From: Pedobacter sp. ISL-64 | GTDB taxonomy: Bacteria > Bacteroidota > Bacteroidia > Sphingobacteriales > Sphingobacteriaceae | Reading direction: 5' to 3' | DNA length: 64,000 nt | NCBI RefSeq assembly: GCF_018613605.1 | Contig: NZ_JAGGPU010000001.1 | Span: forward strand, 372,001 to 436,000 | In this document: positions 8,103 to 15,551 of the stretch, piece by piece | How the letters are laid out: the number at the start of each line of letters is the position of its first letter | Position numbering within the stretch: the stretch's first letter is position 1 | Translations under genes and position numbers: made by a program | Notes under the pieces: generated by a model | What the model was told of the DNA's origin: nothing | The model's input: only the letters and a program-made list of their open reading frames with translations | Database searches by the model: none

Positions 8103-8105
8103 ACT

Positions 8106-9320
8106 ATGAATCATAACCATCCGGTATTTACAGATAACGACCCGCAAAGTGAGCTGGTAACCTTAAACTTAGGCCCAACGCACCCTGCAACACATGGCGT
8201 TTTTCAAAACGTTTTGCAATTAGATGGCGAACGTATTGTAAGCGGCGTTTCTACCATTGGGTATATCCACCGTGCTTTCGAAAAGATTGCCGAGCATCGC
8301 CCGTTTTATCAAATTACACCACTTACCGACCGTTTAAACTATTGCTCGTCGCCTATTAACAATATGGGATGGCACATGACGGTTGAGAAGTTGTTAAATA
8401 TTCAGATGCCGAAACGTGTAGATTATCTTCGGGTAATCATTATGGAGCTTTCGCGTATTGCCGATCATATTATCTGTAACACGATTATTGGTCAGGATAC
8501 CGGAGCCACCACCACTTTCTTATACCTTTTCCAGTTCCGCGAGCACATTTACGAAATCTTCGAAGAAGTTTGTGGTGCACGTTTAACCACAAATATTGGT
8601 CGTATTGGTGGGTTTGAAAGAGATTTCAATGATATCGCCTTTGCTAAAATTGATAAGTTTTTAAAAGAATTCCCTAAAGCGTTAAAAGAGTTCGAAAACC
8701 TGTTAACACGTAACCGTATTTTTATTGATAGAACGGCTGGTGTTGCAGAAGTAACTAAAGAAGCTGCTTTAGAATACAGCTGGACAGGTCCGCTTTTGCG
8801 TGCTACCGGTGTAGATTATGATGTTCGTGTAAGCGATCCCTATTCTTCATACCAGGATTTCGATTTTGAAGTTCCGGTAGGTACAAGTGGCGATATTTAC
8901 GACAGATATTTAGTGCGTAATGAAGAGATGTGGCAAAGTCTCCGCATTATCGAGCAAGCGCTCGTGAAGCTAAAAACAGAGCCAAAAGGTATTTTTCATG
9001 CTGATGTTCCTGAATTTTACCTTCCTCCAAAACAAGAAGTTTACAACAATATGGAAGCATTAATCTATCACTTCAAAATTGTGATGGGTGAAATTGATGC
9101 ACCTAAAGCAGAAGTTTATCACGCTGTAGAAGGCGGAAATGGTGAATTAGGATTCTATCTGATTAACGATGGAGGCCGTACACCGTACCGCTTACACTTC
9201 CGCAGACCAAGTTTTGTAAACTACCAGATGTTTGCACCAATGAGCGCGGGCATGTTATTGTCTGATGCCATTATCAACATGAGTAGTATGAATATTATTG
9301 CAGGAGAATTAGATGCTTAA
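8106..9320 (+). CDS. nuoD: NADH-quinone oxidoreductase subunit D
   Basis: The 404-residue 49-kDa-type subunit, which forms the quinone site with NuoB. LNLGPTHPATHGV near the N-terminus carries the His residues of the quinone pocket, and GFERDFND, YDRYLVRNEEMWQS and the C-terminal MNIIAGELDA are typical. It overlaps nuoE by 8 bases, so translation is probably coupled. Confidence 0.97.
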   Translation: MNHNHPVFTDNDPQSELVTLNLGPTHPATHGVFQNVLQLDGERIVSGVSTIGYIHRAFEKIAEHRPFYQITPLTDRLNYCSSPINNMGWHMTVEKLLNIQMPKRVDYLRVIIMELSRIADHIICNTIIGQDTGATTTFLYLFQFREHIYEIFEEVCGARLTTNIGRIGGFERDFNDIAFAKIDKFLKEFPKALKEFENLLTRNRIFIDRTAGVAEVTKEAALEYSWTGPLLRATGVDYDVRVSDPYSSYQDFDFEVPVGTSGDIYDRYLVRNEEMWQSLRIIEQALVKLKTEPKGIFHADVPEFYLPPKQEVYNNMEALIYHFKIVMGEIDAPKAEVYHAVEGGNGELGFYLINDGGRTPYRLHFRRPSFVNYQMFAPMSAGMLLSDAIINMSSMNIIAGELDA

Positions 9321-9828
9321 AGTAGAAGAACAAACACCTGTAGTGTTTTCATCAGAATTGCTGGCCAAATTTGATGATGTAAAAAGCCGTTATCCGGAAG
9401 ATAAGAGCAAATCAGCTTTGCTACCGCTTTTGCACCTGGTACAAGCAGAATACCTTTGGGTAAGTACATCGGCAATGGATAAAGTTGCTGAATATTTAAA
9501 TATCCAACCGATTGAAGTTTATGAGGTAGCAACATTTTATAGCATGTACTTCTTAAAACCACAAGGTAAATATGCTTTGGAGGTTTGTCGTACTGGTCCA
9601 TGCTGCTTGGTTGGTGCCGAAAAAATATTAAACCACTTGGAAAACAAGTTAGGTGTTAAAGAAGGTGAAGTTACTGCCGATGGTTTATTCAGCTTTAGAG
9701 GAGTTGAATGTTTAGCCGCCTGTGGTTTCGGTCCGGTGTTGCAGATTAGCCCCGAATATACTTTCTACGAAAACCTTACCGAAGCCAGTGTAGATAAATT
9801 GATTGAAGATTTGAAAAATAAGTCCTAA
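9313..9828 (+). CDS. nuoE: NADH-quinone oxidoreductase subunit E
   Basis: The 171-residue 24-kDa-type subunit with a thioredoxin-like [2Fe-2S] domain (cluster N1a). The ligands are in CRTGPC and CLAACGFGPVLQI. It overlaps the end of nuoD. Its last codons lie inside a period-7 repeat: the AGTC words at 9821 and 9828 include the final Ser codon and the edge of the stop codon, so the repeat has reached the gene end. Confidence 0.96.
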   Translation: MLKVEEQTPVVFSSELLAKFDDVKSRYPEDKSKSALLPLLHLVQAEYLWVSTSAMDKVAEYLNIQPIEVYEVATFYSMYFLKPQGKYALEVCRTGPCCLVGAEKILNHLENKLGVKEGEVTADGLFSFRGVECLAACGFGPVLQISPEYTFYENLTEASVDKLIEDLKNKS

Positions 9829-9899
9829 GTCGAAAGTCTTAAGTCGAGAGTCGTTTTGACTCATGGCTATGGACTATGGACTACAGACTATAGACTAAT
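9821..9899. repeat. Period-7 word array, AGTC/GACT
   Basis: AGTC occurs at 9821, 9828, 9835, 9842 and 9849. After a short spacer the complement GACT follows at 9858, 9872, 9879, 9886 and 9893, with GGCT at 9865. All steps within each arm are exactly 7 bases. It fills the whole nuoE-nuoF gap and overlaps the last codons of nuoE. Confidence 0.85.
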
Positions 9900-9903
9900 T
9901 AAA

Positions 9904-11271
9904 ATGTCTCGAAAACTGTTACTTGAGCATATAAACGTACCGGGCATCAATACACTTGAAGTCTATCGCCAAAAAGGCGGGTACCGTGCTGTGGAAAAAG
10001 CCCTTAAAACTTTAACACCTGAAGAGATTGTTGAAGAAGTTAAGAAATCGGGCTTACGCGGTCGCGGAGGTGCGGGTTTCCCAACCGGGATGAAATGGAG
10101 CTTTTTGGCTAAACCAGAGGGTGTTGCACGTTATTTGGTGTGTAATGCTGATGAATCAGAGCCAGGAACTTTTAAAGACCGTTATTTGATGACTTATATT
10201 CCCCATGCATTAATTGAGGGAATGATTGTATCGAGTTTCGCATTAGGTGCTAAGGTTTCTTACATCTATGTACGGGGAGAGATGATGCCTCAGATCCGCA
10301 TTTTAGAAAAAGCAATTGCTGAGGCTAAAGCTGCAGGATGGTTGGGTAAAAATATTTTAGGAACAGGTTACGATTTAGAATTATATGTTCAGCCAGGCGG
10401 CGGCGCTTACATTTGTGGTGAAGAAACTGCTTTGTTAGAATCGCTTGAAGGTAAGAGAGGTAATCCACGGATTAAACCACCATTTCCGGCAATTGCAGGG
10501 TTATATGGTTGCCCTACAGTGGTTAACAATGTTGAATCTATTGCTGCAGTTGTGCCGATTATCAACGATGGTGGCGATGAATATGCAAAAATTGGTATTG
10601 GTAGAAGTACAGGTACAAAATTAATATCCGCATCAGGTAATCTAGTAAAACCAGGCGTTTACGAAATCGAATTGGGTTTACCAGTAGAAGAATTTATTTA
10701 TTCAGACGAGTATTGTGGCGGTATTGCCAATGGTAAACGTTTAAAGGCAACGGTTGCAGGTGGATCATCTGTGCCTATTTTACCTGCTAATTTAACCTTG
10801 AAATACGCTAATGGCGAACCTCGTTTAATGAGTTACGAATCGTTATCAGAAGGTGGATTTGCTACCGGAACCATGATGGGTTCAGGCGGTTTTATCGCTT
10901 TTGATGAAGATCAGTGTATTGTTCGTAATACCTGGAATTTTGCCCGTTTTTATCACCACGAAAGTTGTGGACAATGTTCTCCTTGTCGTGAAGGTACTGG
11001 ATGGATGGAAAAAGTGTTACACAAAATCGAACACGGCCATGGTAAAATGGAAGATGTTGATTTATTGTGGGATATTCAACGCAAAATTGAAGGAAATACA
11101 ATTTGTCCGCTAGGTGATGCAGCAGCCTGGCCAGTAGCCAGTGCAATCCGTCACTTTAGAGATGAATTTGAATGGCACATTAAAGAACCTGTTAAAAGCC
11201 AGAGCCAAAACTATGGTATTGCAAATTATGCAAACCCGATTGAGAAAGCTCCGGTAACGGAAGAGAAATAA
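9904..11271 (+). CDS. nuoF: NADH-quinone oxidoreductase subunit F
   Basis: The 455-residue NADH-binding subunit with FMN and cluster N3. [17 protein letters not shown] is the nucleotide-binding loop, [18 protein letters not shown] belongs to the FMN/NADH site, and [11 protein letters not shown] with NTICPLGDA supplies the [4Fe-4S] ligands. ATG at 9904 is chosen; the frame runs back to 9856, but that stretch is repeat sequence and would give an atypical N-terminus. Confidence 0.96.
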   Translation: MSRKLLLEHINVPGINTLEVYRQKGGYRAVEKALKTLTPEEIVEEVKKSGLRGRGGAGFPTGMKWSFLAKPEGVARYLVCNADESEPGTFKDRYLMTYIPHALIEGMIVSSFALGAKVSYIYVRGEMMPQIRILEKAIAEAKAAGWLGKNILGTGYDLELYVQPGGGAYICGEETALLESLEGKRGNPRIKPPFPAIAGLYGCPTVVNNVESIAAVVPIINDGGDEYAKIGIGRSTGTKLISASGNLVKPGVYEIELGLPVEEFIYSDEYCGGIANGKRLKATVAGGSSVPILPANLTLKYANGEPRLMSYESLSEGGFATGTMMGSGGFIAFDEDQCIVRNTWNFARFYHHESCGQCSPCREGTGWMEKVLHKIEHGHGKMEDVDLLWDIQRKIEGNTICPLGDAAAWPVASAIRHFRDEFEWHIKEPVKSQSQNYGIANYANPIEKAPVTEEK

Positions 11272-11319
11272 AAATTACAAGGTCTGAATTTGTGACGTTG
11301 AGAGTTGCTTAATATGAAC

Positions 11320-11338
11320 TGGTCGCAAATTGCGACCA
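11320..11338. repeat. Palindrome upstream of the ORF6N gene
   Basis: TGGTCGCAA and TTGCGACCA are perfect 9-base inverted arms around one central A. It lies 26 bases before the ORF6N start and 49 bases after nuoF. Its G+C content stands out from the flanks and its form suits a dimeric DNA-binding protein. Confidence 0.65.
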
Positions 11339-11363
11339 CCTTGAAAATACTGAAAATGAAAAT

Positions 11364-11903
11364 ATGAGTAAAGATAAGTTGCTAGTAAAGATACCTGCTG
11401 AAATTATCCTCAATAAAATAATTGAAATGAGAGATAAAAAAGTGATGGTTGATAGTGACTTAGCTGAACTTTATGGAGTAACAACTAAGAGATTAAATGA
11501 ACAAGTAAAACGAAACATAAAACGCTTTCCAGAAGATTTCATGTTTCAAATTACTAAAGAGGAGAAAGACAGTTTAATTTTGCAGTTTGAACACCTGAAT
11601 AAATTAAAGTTCTCTTCAGCATTACCTCATGCTTTTACCGAACATGGGGCAGTGATGCTAGCAAGTGTTCTAAATAGTGATCAGGCAATAGCAGTAAATA
11701 TTCAAATTGTGAGAGTATTTACGGAGATTAGAGAGCTGTTATCTTCTAATCTTAATTTAAGATTAGAAGTAGAAAAGATTAAAAAGAAGGTAGATAATCA
11801 GGATAAAAATATTGAAGTAATCTTTAAATATTTTGATGAACTACTTGAGCAGAAAGCACAACCAAGAAAAGAAATTGGTTACAGGATTTCGAAAGAAAAA
11901 TAA
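11364..11903 (+). CDS. ORF6N domain protein inserted in the nuo operon
   Basis: A 179-residue protein with an N-terminal ORF6N domain at about 14-100: KVMVDSDLAELYGVTTKRLN, then RFPEDFMFQIT and AFTEHGAVMLASVLNS. ORF6N domains are KilA-N-like putative DNA-binding modules first noted in phage proteins and common as accessory genes. A coiled-coil-like region (about 125-160) and a basic tail follow. It lies between nuoF and nuoG in the same direction, with 92 and 68 bases of flanking sequence, and has no role in complex I. A palindrome upstream and a partial inverted-repeat unit downstream suggest arrival as a unit. The DNA target is unknown. Confidence 0.85.
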   Translation: MSKDKLLVKIPAEIILNKIIEMRDKKVMVDSDLAELYGVTTKRLNEQVKRNIKRFPEDFMFQITKEEKDSLILQFEHLNKLKFSSALPHAFTEHGAVMLASVLNSDQAIAVNIQIVRVFTEIRELLSSNLNLRLEVEKIKKKVDNQDKNIEVIFKYFDELLEQKAQPRKEIGYRISKEK

Positions 11904-11913
11904 ACTAAAAAAA

Positions 11914-11934
11914 ATGCTTCGTACCTCGCAATGA
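11914..11934. repeat. Half unit of the GTCATTGCGAGG-type repeat
   Basis: ATGCTTCGTACCTCGCAATGA resembles one arm of the common Bacteroidetes extragenic repeat seen complete at 29843-29884. No matching second arm lies nearby, so it is a fragment. It sits between the ORF6N gene and nuoG. Confidence 0.45.
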
Positions 11935-11971
11935 TGGTAGAAGTATAAAAAATAAAAGAATATCATTAACC

Positions 11972-12982
11972 ATGAGTGAAAAAGTTAAGGTTACGATAGA
12001 TGGAATAACAGTAGAGGTTGATAACGGAACAACCATTCTGAATGCTGCAAGGCAAATCGGAGGGGATATTGTTCCGCCAGCAATGTGCTATTATTCTAAA
12101 TTACAAGGCAGTGGCGGTAAATGCCGTACCTGTATTGTAAAAGTGACTAAAGGTTCGGAGAAAGATCCTCGCCCAATGCCTAAGTTGGTGGCTTCTTGCC
12201 GCACAACCGTAATGGATGGGATGGAAGTGCTTAACATTACTTCACCAGAAGTTTTGGAAGCACGTGCAGGTGTTGTAGAGATTTTATTGATTAATCACCC
12301 CTTAGATTGCCCTGTTTGCGATCAGGCAGGGGAATGTGATCTTCAGAACTTAGGTTATGAGCACGGTTTGCAAAAAACACGTTATGAGTTTGAGCGTCGT
12401 ACTTTTGAGCGCATTGATATAGGTGATAAAATCCAGTTGCACATGAATCGTTGTATTTTGTGCTACCGTTGTGTTTTCACAGCCGATCAGATTACCAATA
12501 AACGTGTTCACGGTATCTTAAACCGTGGCGACCATTCCGAAATTTCTACTTACATCACCCAGGCTGTTGATAACGATTTCTCTGGAAACGTAATCGATGT
12601 TTGCCCAGTAGGTGCTTTAACCGATAAAACTTTCCGTTTTAAAAATCGTGTCTGGTTTACCAAACCAGTTGATGCGCACCGTGATTGCGATCACGAAAAA
12701 TGCAACGGTAAAGTAACACTTTGGTATAAAGGCGCAGATGTTTTACGTGTTACCGCACGTAAAGATCAGTTTGGAGAAGTAGAAGAATTTATTTGCAATA
12801 CTTGCCGCTTCGATAAAAAAGCAACTACTGATTGGGTAATTGAACACCCAACACACATTGATGATACTTCGGTAATTGCATCTAATCACTACGAAACATT
12901 AAAACCTTTGCATGTAATTCAGCCAAATGAGGCATTACAAGCTGCAAATGAAATTGAATTACATAAAACAGTTAAATACTAA
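11972..12982 (+). CDS. nuoG: NADH-quinone oxidoreductase subunit G, short form
   Basis: A 336-residue protein equal to the N-terminal iron-sulfur part of NuoG. MCYYSKLQGSGGKCRTC holds [2Fe-2S] ligands, CPVCDQAGECDLQ and CILCYRC hold further clusters, and CPVGALTDK follows. A last Cys-containing segment (CDHEKCNGK, ICNTCRF) is present, but the large molybdopterin-oxidoreductase-like domain of the usual 700-900-residue NuoG is absent. Short NuoG is, to my knowledge, the normal form in many Bacteroidetes, so this is not necessarily a truncation. The stop overlaps the nuoH start by one base. Confidence 0.9.
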   Translation: MSEKVKVTIDGITVEVDNGTTILNAARQIGGDIVPPAMCYYSKLQGSGGKCRTCIVKVTKGSEKDPRPMPKLVASCRTTVMDGMEVLNITSPEVLEARAGVVEILLINHPLDCPVCDQAGECDLQNLGYEHGLQKTRYEFERRTFERIDIGDKIQLHMNRCILCYRCVFTADQITNKRVHGILNRGDHSEISTYITQAVDNDFSGNVIDVCPVGALTDKTFRFKNRVWFTKPVDAHRDCDHEKCNGKVTLWYKGADVLRVTARKDQFGEVEEFICNTCRFDKKATTDWVIEHPTHIDDTSVIASNHYETLKPLHVIQPNEALQAANEIELHKTVKY

Positions 12983-14019
12983 TGGATAGCGGTTTTGTTA
13001 TAGAAAAATTTATCCTGGTAGCTGTAATTTTCGGCATCAGTTTAGTTATTGCCATGTATTCTACTTATGCAGAACGTAAAGTTGCTGCATATTTACAAGA
13101 TCGTTTAGGCCCTGATAGAGCTGGCCCCTTTGGTATTTTACAACCATTGGCCGATGGATTAAAAATGTTTATGAAAGAGGAAATTATTCCTACCTCATCA
13201 AACAGGTTTTTATTTATCGCTGGCCCGGGTTTGGCATTGCTTTGTGCCTGTATAGGTACGGCGGTTATCCCGTGGGGCAGTCCTGTTTTAATTGCAGGCA
13301 AAACTATTCCTTTACAGGTTTCAGATATCAATGTTGGAGTTTTATACATTTTTGGAGTCGTTTCTCTAGGTGTTTATGGCGTAATGATTGGGGGATGGGC
13401 CTCAAACAACAAATACTCTTTGTTAAGTGCGATCCGTGCAGCTTCGCAGAACATCAGTTATGAAATTGCAATGGGATTATCGATCATCGCTTTGCTTTTA
13501 ATGACGAATACCTTAAGCTTAAAAGAAATCGTTGATCAGCAACATGGCTGGAGATGGAATGTTTTATATCAGCCACTTGGATTCCTAATCTTTATGGTTT
13601 GTTCATTTGCAGAAACCAACCGTGCGCCATTCGATTTGCCTGAATGCGAAACGGAATTAATCGGTGGTTATCATACCGAATATTCTTCAATGAAATTAGG
13701 TTTTTACCTATTTGCTGAATATATCAATATGTTTGTATCATCGGCAGTAATGGCGGCATTATATTGGGGCGGTTATAATTACCCTGGCATGGATTCGATG
13801 GCGGTGTGGTTAGGCCCAACCTGGGCACCGCTTTTTGGTACAGCAGTTTTCTTTGGTAAAATATGTGCGTTTATCTTTTTCTTCATGTGGGTACGTTGGA
13901 CAATCCCTCGTTTCCGTTACGATCAATTGATGAATTTAGGTTGGAAAGGTTTAATACCTTTGGCTATTGCCAATATTATAATAACAGGTGTTGTGATTGC
14001 GATTATTGAGAAGTTTTAA
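12982..14019 (+). CDS. nuoH: NADH-quinone oxidoreductase subunit H
   Basis: A 345-residue membrane subunit at the join of the two arms of complex I, forming part of the quinone channel. ERKVAAYLQDRLGPDRAGP and FAETNRAPFDLPECETELIGG are the family signatures. About eight membrane helices are visible. It overlaps nuoG by one base and precedes nuoI by 2 bases. Confidence 0.97.
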   Translation: MDSGFVIEKFILVAVIFGISLVIAMYSTYAERKVAAYLQDRLGPDRAGPFGILQPLADGLKMFMKEEIIPTSSNRFLFIAGPGLALLCACIGTAVIPWGSPVLIAGKTIPLQVSDINVGVLYIFGVVSLGVYGVMIGGWASNNKYSLLSAIRAASQNISYEIAMGLSIIALLLMTNTLSLKEIVDQQHGWRWNVLYQPLGFLIFMVCSFAETNRAPFDLPECETELIGGYHTEYSSMKLGFYLFAEYINMFVSSAVMAALYWGGYNYPGMDSMAVWLGPTWAPLFGTAVFFGKICAFIFFFMWVRWTIPRFRYDQLMNLGWKGLIPLAIANIIITGVVIAIIEKF

Positions 14020-14021
14020 TT

Positions 14022-14525
14022 ATGGAATCATTAAGTAATAAGAAAAAAGTACTGGAACAAAAGCCATTGAGCTTTATGGAGAAAATGTACCTGCCAGCAA
14101 TTGCTAAGGGTATGGGGATCACCATCAGTCACTTATTTAAAAAAGAGGCTACAATAAGATATCCTGAAGTAGAACGAGAATTCTCCACCAACTTTAGAGG
14201 GATGCACTCGTTAAAACGCGATGAGAATGGTAAAGAACGTTGTACTGCGTGTGGTTTGTGCGCTTTATCTTGTCCTGCTGAAGCCATTACCATGATTGCC
14301 GCAGAACGTAAACCGGAAGAGAAGGATTTATATCGTGAGGAGAAATATGCAGCAACTTACGAAATCAACATGTTGCGTTGCATTTTCTGTGGATTATGTG
14401 AAGAAGCTTGCCCTAAAGAGGCCATTTATTTAGATGGGCCTATTGTTCCTGCTGATTATTTACGTAAAGATTTTATTTACGGGAAAGATAAATTGGTAGA
14501 GGCGCCATTGGAAATGAAAAAATAA
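14022..14525 (+). CDS. nuoI: NADH-quinone oxidoreductase subunit I
   Basis: The 167-residue ferredoxin-like subunit carrying clusters N6a and N6b. The two [4Fe-4S] motifs are CTACGLCALSCPAEAI and CIFCGLCEEACPKEAI. It starts 2 bases after nuoH. After it the operon is interrupted by 180 bases of repeats before nuoJ. Confidence 0.97.
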   Translation: MESLSNKKKVLEQKPLSFMEKMYLPAIAKGMGITISHLFKKEATIRYPEVEREFSTNFRGMHSLKRDENGKERCTACGLCALSCPAEAITMIAAERKPEEKDLYREEKYAATYEINMLRCIFCGLCEEACPKEAIYLDGPIVPADYLRKDFIYGKDKLVEAPLEMKK

Positions 14526-14536
14526 TTAGATAGAAT

Positions 14537-14598
14537 CGTCATGCTGAACTCGTTCCAGTATCTATCAAGCCAGATCCTGAAATAAATTCAGGATGACG
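14537..14598. repeat. GTCATGCTGAA-type inverted repeat
   Basis: CGTCATGCTGAA at 14537-14548 pairs with TTCAGGATGACG at 14587-14598 (11 of 12). An inner pair of related words, around CCAG and CTGAAA, extends the fold. It lies 11 bases after the nuoI stop and belongs with the other GTCAT...ATGAC elements of this window. Confidence 0.7.
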
Positions 14599-14658
14599 AA
14601 GACATAAATAAAATTGCTTAAGCCTCGGTTCGTGTTTTTACGAAACGAAAGATAATTA

Positions 14659-14682
14659 ATGGTTTGTGGAGACACAAACCAT
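14659..14682. repeat. Perfect hairpin between nuoI and nuoJ
   Basis: ATGGTTTGTG and CACAAACCAT form a perfect 10-bp stem around a GAGA loop, 23 bases before nuoJ. A weaker stem (TTCGT/ACGAA around 14630-14644) precedes it. No T-run follows, so a processing or stability element is more likely than a terminator. Confidence 0.65.
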
Positions 14683-14705
14683 GGAACTAAATAAATAAAC
14701 AATTA

Positions 14706-15209
14706 ATGAGTACACAAGTATTCTATTTCGTAGCCACATTAAGTATCATCTTTTCGCTGCTGGTGATTTTTGCAAAAAATCCGATCCACAGTGTATTATA
14801 CTTAATCCTTACCTTTTTTACCTTCACTGTTCATTACGTGCTATTAAACGCACAATTTTTAGCAGTAGTAAACTTTATCGTTTACATGGGGGCCATTATG
14901 GTATTGTTCCTTTTTGTACTGATGCTACTTAACCTGAACAAAGAAACTGAACCGAGTAAATCGCCACTGATCAAAATCGTAGGTGTAATTGCTGGCGGTT
15001 GTTTGGTTGTAACCTTAATCGGTTCTTTAAAATCAGCAAGTATTACCAGTCCATTGATTTTGAAAAATCCAGGATTAGGGTTGGTAGAAAATCTAGGTAA
15101 GGAGCTTTTTGGCCCATTCTTATTGCCATTCGAATTGTCATCTCTGTTACTATTGGCAGCAATGGTTGGGGCCGTTTTATTATCTAAAAGAGATGAGGTA
15201 GAAGCATAA
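14706..15209 (+). CDS. nuoJ: NADH-quinone oxidoreductase subunit J
   Basis: A 167-residue membrane subunit with five predicted helices. NPIHSVLYLIL and the conserved third helix VNFIVYMGAIMVLFLFVLMLL, with its flexible centre, are typical of NuoJ. The stop codon overlaps the nuoK start by one base. Confidence 0.95.
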   Translation: MSTQVFYFVATLSIIFSLLVIFAKNPIHSVLYLILTFFTFTVHYVLLNAQFLAVVNFIVYMGAIMVLFLFVLMLLNLNKETEPSKSPLIKIVGVIAGGCLVVTLIGSLKSASITSPLILKNPGLGLVENLGKELFGPFLLPFELSSLLLLAAMVGAVLLSKRDEVEA

Positions 15210-15538
15210 TGGAAAATTTATTCACACAAGCAGCAGGCGTTCCGCTAAACCACTACATCTATTTAAGTGCTATTATTTTTTCTATTGGCGTAATAGGTGT
15301 ACTTACCCGCAGAAATGCCATTGTAATTTTTATGTCGGTTGAGCTGATGCTAAATGCGGTTAATTTGCTTTTAACAGCATTCTCAGTTCATAACAATGAC
15401 CCATCAGGGCAGGTTTTCGTATTCTTCATTATGGCTTTGGCAGCTGCAGAGGTTGCAGTAGGCCTGGCAATTATCGTAATGGTTTACAGAAATACGAAAT
15501 CAGTAGATATTAATGTTTTAAATCGCCTTAAGTGGTAA
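15209..15538 (+). CDS. nuoK: NADH-quinone oxidoreductase subunit K
   Basis: A 109-residue three-helix antiporter-like subunit. The conserved membrane glutamates are visible in SVELMLNAVNL and AAAEVAVGLAIIV. It is about ten residues longer than the classic form at its N-terminus. It overlaps nuoJ by one base and ends 13 bases before nuoL. Confidence 0.96.
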   Translation: MENLFTQAAGVPLNHYIYLSAIIFSIGVIGVLTRRNAIVIFMSVELMLNAVNLLLTAFSVHNNDPSGQVFVFFIMALAAAEVAVGLAIIVMVYRNTKSVDINVLNRLKW

Positions 15539-15551
15539 ATATATAATAAGA

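Noticed and set aside
11314..11367. Short upstream frame beginning MNWSQIATT over the palindrome before the ORF6N gene
   Set aside because: Only 17 codons, overlaps the ORF6N start, and is explained by the palindrome; not enough to call a leader peptide.
11972..12982. nuoG as a broken gene
   Set aside because: The frame ends cleanly, overlaps nuoH by one base and keeps all Fe-S motifs, so a short natural form is more likely than a truncation.
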